Origin: Malurus cyaneus samueli
Taxonomy: Eukaryota > Chordata > Aves > Passeriformes > Maluridae
DNA length: 64,000 nt
Assembly: GCA_009741485.1 (NCBI GenBank)
Contig: CM019238.1
Span: 8,165,477 to 8,229,476 of the forward strand
Direction of reading: 5' to 3'
Of this stretch, positions 25,101-36,255 are shown in pieces; the stretch's first letter is position 1, and each line of letters starts with the position of its first letter. Under the pieces are notes generated by a model. The model saw only the letters and a program-made list of their open reading frames with translations. It ran no database searches and was not told the origin of the DNA. Made by a program: the position numbers and the translations under genes.

Positions 25101-28100
25101 ATTGCAAAAACCCATCCAGACCATTAATATGTTACAGTGCTGAGAAGTCCATAATAATTGGAAGACAGGATATTAAGAGTGTTATTTTACCTTTATCAGT
25201 CTCACAGGGAAGTCAGAATTTCCACAGACCCATCACCAGTGAAAGGATGTAAATTGAAACCCTGAACCCAAGATTTTTATTCTAATTCCTGTAACCTGGA
25301 GATTACATGGTTTGTACTCCTCTGCTCCCTTCTGAGCTGAGCAATATTACAGCTTGCATCAGTGGGTTGGTAATCAAGGGTTTCCTAATTGCTCTGTTCA
25401 GACTGAACTGGGGCTGTGGAGAGTCTGGGAATTGAGCAGCTGCCCCCGATGGATGCCCAGAACCTGGGTGAGTGAAATGCTCTGCTCCTCCTGGGGAACA
25501 TCCCCATGGCTGAAACCCCCACCCTGTAAAATTCTGAAATTCTCCTGCTACTGTAAGCCCTAATTATGAATAATATGGGAAAGCTTCTCCTGATGAGCCA
25601 ATTAAGACACGGCTGTGGAATAGTTAATTTTTGTAGAGCTCAGCATCAATTTCTAGAAGCTTTTAACAGAGACTTGACATTTCTAATTAGGAAATTTTAC
25701 ATACAGGCAAGTGAATTTACCCCCAGCTGGGAAAACATGGCTTAGCAAGAGTTTTACATCCGCCCTCATTGATCTACAGATTATCTCACATTTGAGACTG
25801 TGGAGCCACTGGGATTTGCAAAGATGAGAAACAAATGTGGGAAAGTGCATAGAATTTCTTTCACTTCAGGGTTAGATAACAAAAACCTGATAAGTTAGAA
25901 ATAAAGAGGTAAGTTTATTTTCTTTCTTCTTCACCGATAATTGTTGCAGAGGTCAAAAAAATCCACAAAAGCCAATAACTTGTTGGCACCAGCAAGAAGC
26001 TGTCATCGTGGTCAAATTCTCAATGCAGCATATTGGAAATAATCTTAAAATAGCAAAGAACTATAGGATTTTCCTTTTAACTATTTAACAGTTAAACAGT
26101 TGAGAACCAAAATGTCTGCATGTGAGCTCACTTAAACAGAGATGTATTTTGTGGCTGCTGATGAAATGTCTGACTTAAGAGAATCCCTCAGGTTTTTTGC
26201 ATTTTTAGCTAGAATGTTTATATTTTTAATCTTGTTTTGTCCTGGGAGGAAATAAATGTAAAAATACAAAATATCAACGAGTTGGTTGTTGTGCTAGTTG
26301 AAAATGCTTTATCAATGTAAGGTGGCAGTGGAAATCAGACTCAAAGTCAGGTGTAGCAGACCTCTCTAAGTCGAGCTTTTACTGATTTCTCTTTATAGGG
26401 AGCACCTGTACAGCTCATTTCACTCTTGTGTTTGATGGATTTTGTGAAGACACACCAAGTATGTGCTGCAACCTTCAAAGAATATGGTTTAAATGAAAGA
26501 AAAATTAAATCTGCCCCCCTTATATATTTTCCTATATTTGAAAGTATTCTAATGAAGCAGAAGTTATTTCTCTATTGACAGAAAAGCAGATAAGTGAGCA
26601 AACCATGAAATGTAGCCTATGAAGTATTACAAAAATACAGATGTGCATATGAGTTCCTGTAGTTGTGTTACTGGTATTGACCCTTGGGAAGGAATATGTG
26701 ACAAAGAATGGAAAAACAGGTGATCAAAATCAGCATAGGAGTCCAAACCATGTACAGCTACAAGCTGGGACAATAAAATGGGCTAAAGAAGCTCCAGGTG
26801 ATCCACAGCAAGGCAATGCTCTTTAATGACTTGGATATTAATAAGAGGTGATGGAAAGGTTTCAATTTCATTGAGTCCCCTTCTCTGTTAGTGCAGAGCA
26901 GATTCTCTTGGGAGAAGGTGCCTCAGGTACTGAACTGATGCTGCCCTTGATCTCAGCTCAGGGGCCAGGTGCTAGCAAAGAAATACAAGTGCCGTTTAGA
27001 CTTCTTTTAGAGCTGTGTGGGTGTCCAAAAATACTGCCAGAACTTATAGTCTCAGCCTTATTCAGTCATAGAAAGCAGCGTAAAACAAAATCCCAGATAC
27101 AAGATTAGATGTGCTGCTTGGGAAGAACATGACTGGATCAGAGGGTGTGAATAAAAATGCAGCTCACCATGTGATATACTCTTGCCTCCTACTTGGTTTA
27201 CAAGCAAATTGCAGAAGCAGACTATATATTTGGTAGTATACATTTCAGAGCTGTTTGCTGTATAGCTACCACAGAAATCAGAGTGTCATTGTGTGCCTGA
27301 AGCCTATATAGTTTATTTAAGGAATAACCCACAAAGCCAGGAAAAAAAAAATCTTTAAGTTTCAATTTTCTTTTATCTCTGCTTCATTCAGGGTGTAAAT
27401 ACTTAGAACCTGTAAATTCCTTGTCTCAACAGAACATGAAGGCCTTAACCTATTGTTCAAGCTGGGATTAATTCAATTTGAAAGCTATACTTCAAAATAT
27501 AGAAAGTTAGAGAAGTCTTTAAAAAAGAAAAATTACTTTTTTTTTTTTTCTCAACCAGCTTTCATTTTCTTTATGGGTAGACACGGCCCCCCCTTTTATT
27601 TCTAACTTTATTTTGTAAGAGTGGAGTTATAGCTGGACTGCCTTATACCTTTAGTGTTAAGTATTCGTGGCTTCACCCAAGTCCAGTTTATATCTGAGCA
27701 CTTTGGTAACTTACCTTTATAATGGTTTTGACAGAGTCACTGAAGCAGAGTCCATCCATTTCAGAGGAATACATTTTGTAGACTTTAAGGCAAATACTAT
27801 TAAAATATGACAGGCTGACCTTTTTCTTCTTGGTCACTTTTGAGAATAGCTGTATTTCCACGCGCTGAGCAGAGTGTGTATCCCATATGTACACTGAACT
27901 TGGAAAGCTGTAATTATGAATGATTTCTGAGGTGAGTGGTTCTATAACTTACAATTTGAAAAGATTTAAATGCTGATGGTGCCTTGTTTTTATTCTTAGT
28001 GAAGACATAAAAAGGTCACTTTTCCTTTGTCATTTCCCTGTGTTGTTGCTGACTAGTGCTAATCATTTAATTAAAAGGTCAGATCAGTCATCCTTCTCTT

Positions 28101-30060
28101 CTTACACCTAGTGTGACTTTAATTATTTTCTTTGCAAATGAACGGATTTAATATTATTTAATAATACTTGATTTAAATAATAATTCTCAGGAGAAGTAGA
28201 AATTCTCTTTGAAGGCAAGCAAGCTTTGAAGGTTAGAATAAACTGCAAATAGCTGGATTAAAAAAAATATTTTCTCCATTTAATAATGTTAAAATCATAG
28301 GAAGTTTTTAATGAGAGCATCTGGGGGCTTTTCTGTCATGTATTTTGCTGTTTGGTCAGCAGGACTAGTGGAAAGCAGGAGATAAAGTGCTACTTAGTAA
28401 TCACTAAAGCCACAAAGCCCACTGTCGTTTCATTAATGTTGGATTTGCAGCATTCCCACCAAATGGACAATGGGGGGGCAGCTGTTAGCCCTGAGCAGCA
28501 CAGGGCAGCGTGGCCACGCTGGGTGCCTGCTGGACTCGGTGGGGATGGCATTTACGTGGCTCTTGGAGCTGCAGAACAGCCCTGGTTGCTTTGAGAGGCT
28601 CCTGCTGAGGGGCTGCAGAGCATCTCTGTTTGCTCACCCTCCAAAGTGGCCACATGCCCCGTCAATAAAGCCCTGCTGTGGCATCAGATTGCTCACCCCT
28701 CTCCAAGGGCACAGCATTCCAGTGAGGAGATTTCTCTCATCTACCCCAGCCACTTTCTGAGCAACCTTACTTTCATCTCACAGTCATGACATTCTACCTG
28801 GTTTAAATTTTTAATAGAAAATGTCTTCCACTCATTCATAACTCTGAAAAGCAGGGAAAAGGAGCAATAATCTGCACTGCTGCTGTAATATAACATCAGG
28901 GCCAAGGTGACTTTGAATGAAGTGGCACAATGGAAGCTTGGATGGATTGATATTTGTAGAAGAAAGTGTGGTGGTGGTTGTCTAAGCTTTGTTTAGCTCG
29001 ATGTTCAATCTGCCTTCTGTTCTGAAAACAGCGGCAACTCTTAGATCCTGTCCAAACAAAAGAAGTAATTGGGTCCATGATTTTAGCTAGTTCATCAAGA
29101 AGCCTCACAAATTGAGAACCTTCTCAGAAGCAGAGAGGCATTTATTGATCTCATGCATGGATGGCTAACAGTTAAACAGTCGAGGAACGCTATTTTTAAA
29201 TGACAGGTGCAAAAATTAACATCAGAAACCCAGAGGCATTTCTAATGTCCCCAGGACATTGATCTCTATCCAGGCAACTTGCAGAATGTAAGCAAGTTCT
29301 CAGAAACTTTGTACATCAAATTATGACACCATTCTTAATGAACAGTGACGTATTTGTAGAAAGCAGCCTCAAGTTGATGAACAAGCTGTGATCTGGGTTA
29401 TTTGAATTCTGGGTTATATTGAGCTTTTCAAGAAGCCTCAAACGTAATGCTGTCTGGAGTTATCTGAAAAAGCTGAAGTGATTAAGTGCAGGGTTGTGAT
29501 TAGCTGGACTTTGACAAGATGTATTTGATTGTGTCACACTGGGCTTTCTGGAGGAATTGCCTCTCTCTCTGAACCAAACCACAGCCTGAGATGTCAGGGA
29601 ACATGGGATTTATGGGCTGTGAATCTTAAAGAAGTAGTTTTAATTGGTAAAAAATAAGGACTGGGAAATGCAGAGCATGATCACAAAGAGCCAGAGTTGG
29701 TACATCAGTTTGTTTTTCAGCAGCACACATCAGTGCAGAGCAACTGAGAAATGTCAGGCAACCCGAGCTGTCAAGGAGCGAACACGGAGCTGAACTGGTT
29801 ATTAGTCAAGCATCCATAAATGGCTGCTAAGCAGGCAAATAGTGGCAAGGAAAGTCAAGGGCAAGCTTGCTCTTTACTGAGCATTCAGCTAATTATCCAT
29901 TTCACTAAATACAGGAATACTGCATCCTTCATGCACTGCAAAAAATTCGGTTTTGAAGTTAGAGTTCAGTAAGTACTTAATAGCTGCAAAATTACATTGT
30001 ATTAGGTGCTCCTGTGTTTTAAATTAGCATAACTTTACACCTGGCCTGTGTTGCAAACTA

Positions 30061-30062
<2 letters not shown>
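22177..30062. other. Long unique non-coding stretch with GC-richer patches
   Basis: No gene or transposon fragment is recognised. Local GC-richer patches lie at about 22.75-23.5 kb and 28.46-28.76 kb, rich in CTG and CAG words and holding stacked open frames on both strands. The first patch includes an ATG frame of 98 codons at 23224-23520 (see findings). A 13-base T run is at 27537-27549. An AT-rich stretch at 28151-28183 contains 10-bp inverted arms, expected by chance at that composition. Confidence 0.55.

Positions 30063-30093
<31 letters not shown>
30063..30093 (+). repeat. Poly(T) run, 31 bases
   Basis: The longest homopolymer in the window: an uninterrupted run of T. In minus-strand orientation it is a 31-base poly(A), which could be the tail of a retrocopied transcript whose body lies at higher coordinates. 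No canonical AATAAA-type signal is evident just before it in that orientation, and I do not recognise the neighbouring sequence. A simple homopolymer expansion is equally possible. Confidence 0.95.
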
Positions 30094-30094
<1 letters not shown>

Positions 30095-32153
30095 GTTATG
30101 ACAGGAAGAACACCAAAGGTAAGAAGAACTAGATGCATGACTTTTGTATTTGCATCCTGTGGTTTTTTCTAACTCCATTTTCATACCTGGAAGAGCTGCA
30201 TTATGCCCATAGACCACAATGGTTGCCTTGAATTGTGTCTGCCAGTCATGACATGGGAATGTTGTTTGGAGAAAATGGAAACTTCTTCCTGATCTGCCTC
30301 CTTGTATTTGGAGATTTACAGCAGTACCTTGCTTCTACTGGCTCTCATCCTGTTGGTATTATTCATACAGCAAGTAGAATTTGGTAACAGACAGTATATT
30401 ATTCAATAACACAGACAGACTTTATTCTCTCTTTTCCACAGTAAAGAGTGGTTGTTAAGAACCTTTGATTTGTGACACTGAAACTTTGAACGCACTCACA
30501 GAAACAGGATGGCTCCAGAATCCGCCAGGGCAAGGTAAGTTAAGTTAAATTATCATTTCCACCACAGTGCAGCTGAATTGTTGTGATAGAGGTGTAGTCT
30601 ATGCATTCAAACCTGATGCAGAAGAATACATACTCCTTTTTTGAGATTGAACTTATGGAAACTGGTCCATAAAGGACAATCATCATGCACCCTTTTCCTG
30701 GCAGTGCATTTGAATAACAGCCTGGGAGTTCTGTTCAACAGAACAACTTCAACATCCGACAACTTCAACATTTCATCCATTTAGGAAAAAAAAAAATTCT
30801 GTCCCCCTCATTTCTCGAGTTTACAGTCACATTCATTCTGTTTCAAAGGGAATGTTTGTCAGTGTTAAAGTGAAGAGAGAGCGATATTTGCTGTTTTCCC
30901 ATGCTTAGAGTAAGTCCACCACAAGTCCTCTGATTCACCTCTGAGAGCTGCTTGGAATTTTATCCACTTTTCACTTATCTTGAAGAGAATCCCTGCTGGA
31001 AATGTGCCAATTTTCGAGAGTAACTTGCCTCTGCTGTCATTTGGAGTGAAGCCCCAATCTCTGGCCTCTCCAGCAGCACCCAGGGCAGGGCAGGGGCTGT
31101 AGGGTTTTTCCAGGTGTTGTAGGGCGCTTCCCATAGTGGCCTTTCTGCATTGCTGCTTCTCTCTGCTCCTCTCCTGAGGGCCAGCCCCTGTTCTGTGTGT
31201 CTGCAGGTCACTTGGTTTGTGATTGCTCATCATTAGCTCCACTCTTCTCAGGAGCTGCCTTCTCATTTTTCTCCCTTTGGTGAAGCCGTCACCTCTTGCC
31301 AGCCACGGGGACCTGCTTTCATACTTATTACTGCTTTTTGCTTATTACAAGTCAGGTTCCAGAGAAAAGTTCTGCATTAAAATGAAGGGAAATTTAAAAA
31401 TGAGTTTGTAATGAGAGCAATTAATCAGAGCAGTCTGCAGCCTCAGCAGTACAACTGAGTTTGCTGGTGTGAGGGGCGCTGAATGAGAGAGCTGATGAGA
31501 AATGAGGAACGTGAATTATTTGGGGCTCTGATGTGGCAACCTTTTGCATGAGGTACAGAGAGGGGCTGTTTGGAGACACTCCCATTCCTTTCCATCACAT
31601 CAAATGGGCTGTCCTGAAGGAATCCTGATTTTCTCATGAGTGCAGCAATTCCATCCTTTAGTGACCCTGGAAGTGTCTCAGTTTCTGTGGCAAGCAGGCA
31701 GATGTGCACATGTTACGTGGCTGCATTATTAGTTACAGAATTGCTGGGTTGATCCCTCTAGCAGGACAGGTCTTACTGCTCCTAACAGTGGTCTCAGACC
31801 TGCACTGTCTGTTGCTTTGAATTGCAAATTAAAAAGGGATGAACCTTTTGTTCTTCCAAATGGTATCCAGGTTTTGCAAATAGCCTGAGCCAGATCTTGA
31901 TCAGACTGAATTTTAATTACTTTTTCTCATCTTCTGAAAGCTGAGTAGTTTTGGTGCAGGATTTTTTTTTTGTGTTTTCATTTGTTTGGTTTATGGGTTT
32001 TTTTCCTCCTGAATACACTCAGTGATTTTGCTGAATTCCTTAAATGAACTGATCTAGGTTCCCAAGTATCTCAGAGGCGCTCTGTATATGTTTTCAGATA
32101 AGAGAAGAAATTACTCGAAGCCCATAGTATTTCAGTCAAGCACCTACTGCCCA
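30094..32153. other. Unique non-coding sequence
   Basis: No gene is supported. A 16-bp tandem duplication is at 30743-30774, an 11-base A run at 30786-30796, and a T-rich stretch near 31960-32005. The minus-strand frame of 133 codons at 30865-31266 is unrecognised. Confidence 0.55.
30743..30774 (+). repeat. 16-bp tandem duplication
   Basis: Two adjacent copies, ACAACTTCAACATCCG at 30743-30758 and ACAACTTCAACATTTC at 30759-30774, differ only in the last bases. This is a simple local duplication. Confidence 0.9.
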
Positions 32154-32500
32154 CGCTGTCTTTTGAGAGCGCTGCGCTGCTCCCATCCTCAATGAATGCT
32201 ACGTCAGGCCGTTCCCAAAGCAAATGTTTCAAACGCCGTCTCTCTGAGCTCTCCAAACTATGAGGCAGAGCCAAATCTGTCAGGCCAGGCTCTCCTCTCT
32301 CTGAATTAGCAGCAGCCAAGATTAATTAGCACCCAAAGCGTTGGCAGATGCAGCGCCGGTGCGATGGCGCTGCCGCGATGCGCCGCCACTCCCCGTCTCT
32401 GTGATTCATTGCTCTGTCAGTGCTTTGAGATACAGTGTGTGAGAATGCCATATAAATGCAAATATAAATACAAACACTGAATTCCCCCTGTTGGCTAGTG
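32154..32500. promoter_or_regulatory. CpG-dense candidate regulatory element
   Basis: In a window where CpG is rare, about 17 CpG dinucleotides fall between 32154 and 32398, ten of them within roughly 57 bases (32339-32395) around GCGCCGGTGCGATGGCGC. Directly upstream is GATTAATTAGC (TAAT core). Downstream is a perfect POU octamer ATGCAAAT at 32456-32463. The string CCCCCTGTTGG at 32484-32494 weakly resembles a reverse CTCF core. There is no repeat or coding similarity. The combination suggests an orphan CpG island, enhancer or promoter of an unannotated transcript. Direct evidence is limited to base composition and motifs. Confidence 0.45.
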
Positions 32501-33387
32501 ATAAGGTGCTCATCCAGATGGCACGCAGTGATTTAAAAGTGGAAAACAATATTTGGAAGGAGGGGGAAACTCGGTGATTATTCTTAAACTCTGTTTTCTT
32601 TTTCTTAAATAAGCTTTAATGGAGGAAAAAAAGAAGACAACTTTGGTTTCTTCCTTGGCTGCCTCTGTGGTGTGCCAAGATGATGTCTTTCTGATTATTT
32701 AAATCAGAATGAGGATAAATTTTGAGATGCGTTTGGGAAATGGTACATTTTGCTGTGGGAGTGTGCATTCTCAAGGACCAAACCGAACAAGGTCTGGTTG
32801 TGGTCTGGACTCCTTTAGGATTCAGTGTAATGAGGATGGCAGGACATTGCTTTTGCTTCATTCCCTGCTCACCTGCACTGACTGAATGCAGGAGATGTCC
32901 CTGCCAAGGGACCTGGGACAGCTTAGGCTTCACTTGCCCAGCCAACCAAAAGGGAAAGGAAGAGCTTGTGAAGACAAGGCTGCTCTCGTCATGCTGCGGC
33001 ACATACTTTAATTTGAATTGCTCAGTGTTATCTTTCAGTACATGTTCTTAATGGAAAAGTAGTTCCTTTTGTCTGGGAAGGATTTTGTCCTGAAATTACC
33101 TATGTAAGTCTCTCAATCCTAGGCTAGCCAAGTGTAATTTTCCTGAAATATATCTAGTCTGCGTAATAAAAAAATGTTGTAAAGACAACAAACACAGTGA
33201 AGGACACTAGATATCTTGCTCATCTCTCTATCTATGGTAGGGCTTTGTTTCCAAGACTTTTGAGAAGAGAAATTGGAAATTTTGGGATGCTTTTCCAGTT
33301 GAGCAAGATCCACAAAGGATTACAAGGCTTTGCTCATTATTCCAATTCTTTTCTGAAAACAGAATTAGACTCACTGTATCTGTTTTA
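32501..33387. other. Unique non-coding sequence
   Basis: No gene, RNA or repeat is recognised. Two opposed open frames at about 32.6-33.05 kb (128 codons minus, 109 codons plus) overlap each other and match nothing I know, so both are probably chance. Confidence 0.55.
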
Positions 33388-33600
33388 AGAAAGCGTTAAG
33401 GAAGGGAGGCTGGAAAAAGAGTGGGAATGGGTGATGAATGGTGGTGTGGAGATAAAGGGAGAAGGTGAGAAGGCAGCAGAGAGAAAAGGGAAGAACAGAT
33501 TAGAGACTAGATTGGGAGGAAACAGAAAGATGCAGAAACACTTGGCAGGTGGGAAATGCTCTGGGTAAGATTCAGGAGGCAGCAGGAACAAGGAGTTAAA
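33388..33600 (+). repeat. Purine-rich (G/A) tract
   Basis: About 210 bases with a strong A/G excess on the plus strand, made of GGAAGGGAGG, GGTGAGAAGG and GAGAGAAAAGGG-type words with few pyrimidines. The complementary strand is a pyrimidine tract and encodes a spurious S/F/P-rich frame. Such tracts can adopt triplex (H-DNA) structures, but no mirror repeat was established here. Confidence 0.75.
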
Positions 33601-36176
33601 GTCTGCCAAGCATTGTCAAAGCAGCAGGAGATGCTTTTATTGGTTACACTTTAAATAGACACTTGTAAAATATGGGTCCTTCGTTGATACAAACAGTAAA
33701 GAGGCTTTAGAATCTAAGTAGAACTGAAAGTGGACAGCAAAATTTCAGTGCTGAATCAGATCACAACTGACATTATCAGCACTAGAAATTTAAAGTCCAG
33801 TTTCAAGTTCACCAGGTTTAGATTGTTACAGATTCAGTGCTTTAAAATGAATCATGGTTCACCCTGGGGTACCCTGACAAAAGATCACATCTGCAGTGTG
33901 TATGGGAATGGGAGAGATGTTCAGGAAGGGAAATAGGACCCCCCTAGCTGGATAAACACAGGTTTTGTTCACTTTTAGAACGAAGATAAATACCAGTGTA
34001 GCTGGCATAGCTTATGCCCTGAAAAATGCCATCTGCATTTGAAGTTCTGACTTGTTTGGAGACACCAAAGTATATCCAGAGGTGAAAAGTCTAAAAAAAA
34101 GGAGCTCTGCCAGAAATGACTGGAATAAAGACTACGCCATGCAGGATGAGCCCTCGGATGGTTGGTGTTCATCAGCTGAGTGTTGTCATTGAGATCTCCT
34201 CTCTGCAGGGAGTGAGCTGCAATAGGTTGTAACTATTTGACCTGACACTAAGTTAATAGTCAGCACTGTACATAAAAAATGGGCGTTTTGACAGTGTTTA
34301 ATTCTGTTTCAGCTTTGCTCCCACTGAAGCAGCCTCCTTTAGAGGGTATAGAGGTGCTTTGGCTGCTTCTGTAATCCTTACAACTCATTAACAGCACTGG
34401 GATGCCAGACTGAGGGGAGGATTCCTTTCCCTTTATCTTGGTTAGACTCCTGATGTGAGAGCAATTTATTGTGCCCTTGGACAGGATAGCAGGGCTTTGA
34501 AGGCATATTTCAACATGAATCCTTGCTTACTCCAAATTCCCATTCCGACTTGAGAGATTTCCTCGAGTGAAAAAAACCTGCAGGACCAGGTCTGTTATCT
34601 TTAATGGCAGAAATACAGAAAGCTGCAGGCTTGAATTCTGTTTTTGTTAAATGCCTGTGTTTAATCTTTAAAACAAACTTTATAACTGTATTACAGGAAG
34701 AATTCTCCAAGTTTAGTGAGGCTGCAAATCAAGGGTGTAGTATACGGTGTTAATGAGGAAAGAAGCCTGGCAACTCAGTGGGAGGGAGAAAAAAGAAGTT
34801 TATTTTATTACCTTTGTCTTACTGTAAGGTTACGGAATAATTAGGTAGAAAAGCTATACACTTTATAAAAAGATTTTGCTGGTGAGTATTTGCCTATCAA
34901 TAGATATTCTGGGAATTGCAAAGATCTTGAGAAAACAAATGAGAATCAGGACTTCAGCCATTTTCATCTGACAGATGCCCCCTGAGCTGCTCGTGCTCAG
35001 CCTCTGGAGAGCCTGCCGTGCAGGATGGCTGCTGCTCTTTGAAATTCCCAGGGCCTGGAGCTGGGAAAAGCCCCTGTGAGGAGGGGCAGGAGTGTTTTAC
35101 ACTGTGGTTTGTCAGCGCTGGGCGAGTTCTAACCCTCACCTCATTGCAAATCTGCCCCAAATGCACAAACTGCCTTTATGTGACGCGAATAGCAACACAT
35201 CAGTGCATTCGTGAGAAAATGAATCAAACCAGCCAGACTTCAGCAGGACTAAAATTACTCCTAGAAAAGTGCTTCAGGAGTATCTGCCTGTAGAGTGTGA
35301 ACTTTTCATCTTTGCAGGAAAGGAAAGCTTCACATAACACAGAAATTTTGGCAAAATTTGATGAGTGTTCGCCTTGCAAGCTAACTCAGCAGCTTCCTCT
35401 TTCCCTGCTGGACCTCACAGGGGTTTCTGAAGGGAAAACTTCCTTGAACCTCTCTCTATCTCTTCCTCTGGCCCTTAGGAGGCTCTTGAGTCCCCTCTAG
35501 TTTGGGAAATGTTGTATAGGCACTCGTGTGCATTTCAGAATAGAGCAGGATCTGGTGCAGAGCCACTCCCCATCCTGCTCTGACCCCCCTCATCACACTC
35601 TGAAGGTGAGGCAGGAATCACAGCGTGGCAGGCTCAGAAACCAACACAGACCTTTCAAGGTTGGTAGACTGCAATCATTTGCAAGGTGCAGACTGTTAAA
35701 GAGCAAAGCAACTATTTATCCATTCATGGAGTAAAACCCAAGCTGCTTATTCTTAGTAATTTGTAGCAGATGAGAAGAAATGGATTTTCGCAAAATTAAT
35801 ACAAATTAAGAGAAAAATGCTGATTAGTTCAGGCAAGCTGCATATGAAGAATGCATTTTTTCTTCCTCTAATATGCTCTGCTAGTCTCCTGTTCTGTCTC
35901 AGTGTCTTTTTTCCCCCAGTTGTCATACCATGTAATACACTGTGATAAAGGCTCCACTATTTTATGTGTGCAGCTCTCTGTTTTCCCTCTGCTGTGTACA
36001 AGGGTGTCCTCAGGCTCTCTGAAATAATATTTCAGGCATGCCTACCTGAAATAAACTCCCTTTCAGCAGGTGAGGAGGATGCAGGGATCTTATGTGTGTA
36101 GATTTTTGAGCAGTCTCTTGCCAGGCTGGTGCACGAGTGCAGGAATGTGGAAGCCGTGCCCTGCTCCTGCCCACCA
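33601..36176. other. Unique non-coding sequence
   Basis: No gene or interspersed repeat is recognised. A GC-richer stretch near 34.98-35.16 kb carries short frames on both strands without similarity. The rest is AT-rich and featureless. Confidence 0.55.
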
Positions 36177-36208
36177 GGGTGGTCACAGTGGGTTTTGGAG
36201 GGTGGGGG
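36177..36208 (+). other. Putative G-quadruplex motif
   Basis: Four G runs (36177-36179, 36190-36192, 36200-36202 and 36204-36208) are separated by loops of 10, 7 and 1 bases. This fits a relaxed G-quadruplex pattern but not the strict 1-7 loop rule. It lies just 5' of a perfect inverted repeat. Confidence 0.45.
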
Positions 36209-36226
36209 CTCTAAATGCCTAATCTG

Positions 36227-36255
36227 GATGGATTCACGAGTCGTGTGAATCCATC
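36227..36255. repeat. Perfect inverted repeat, 11-bp arms
   Basis: The left arm GATGGATTCAC (36227-36237) and right arm GTGAATCCATC (36245-36255) are exact reverse complements around a 7-base loop, GAGTCGT. A hairpin of this quality is uncommon by chance in a window this size. No transposon or gene context explains it. Confidence 0.9.

Noticed and set aside
26087..26101. TAACAGTTAAACAGT, shared with about 29166-29180
   Set aside because: The match is only 15 bases of AT-rich sequence, and the flanks do not align.
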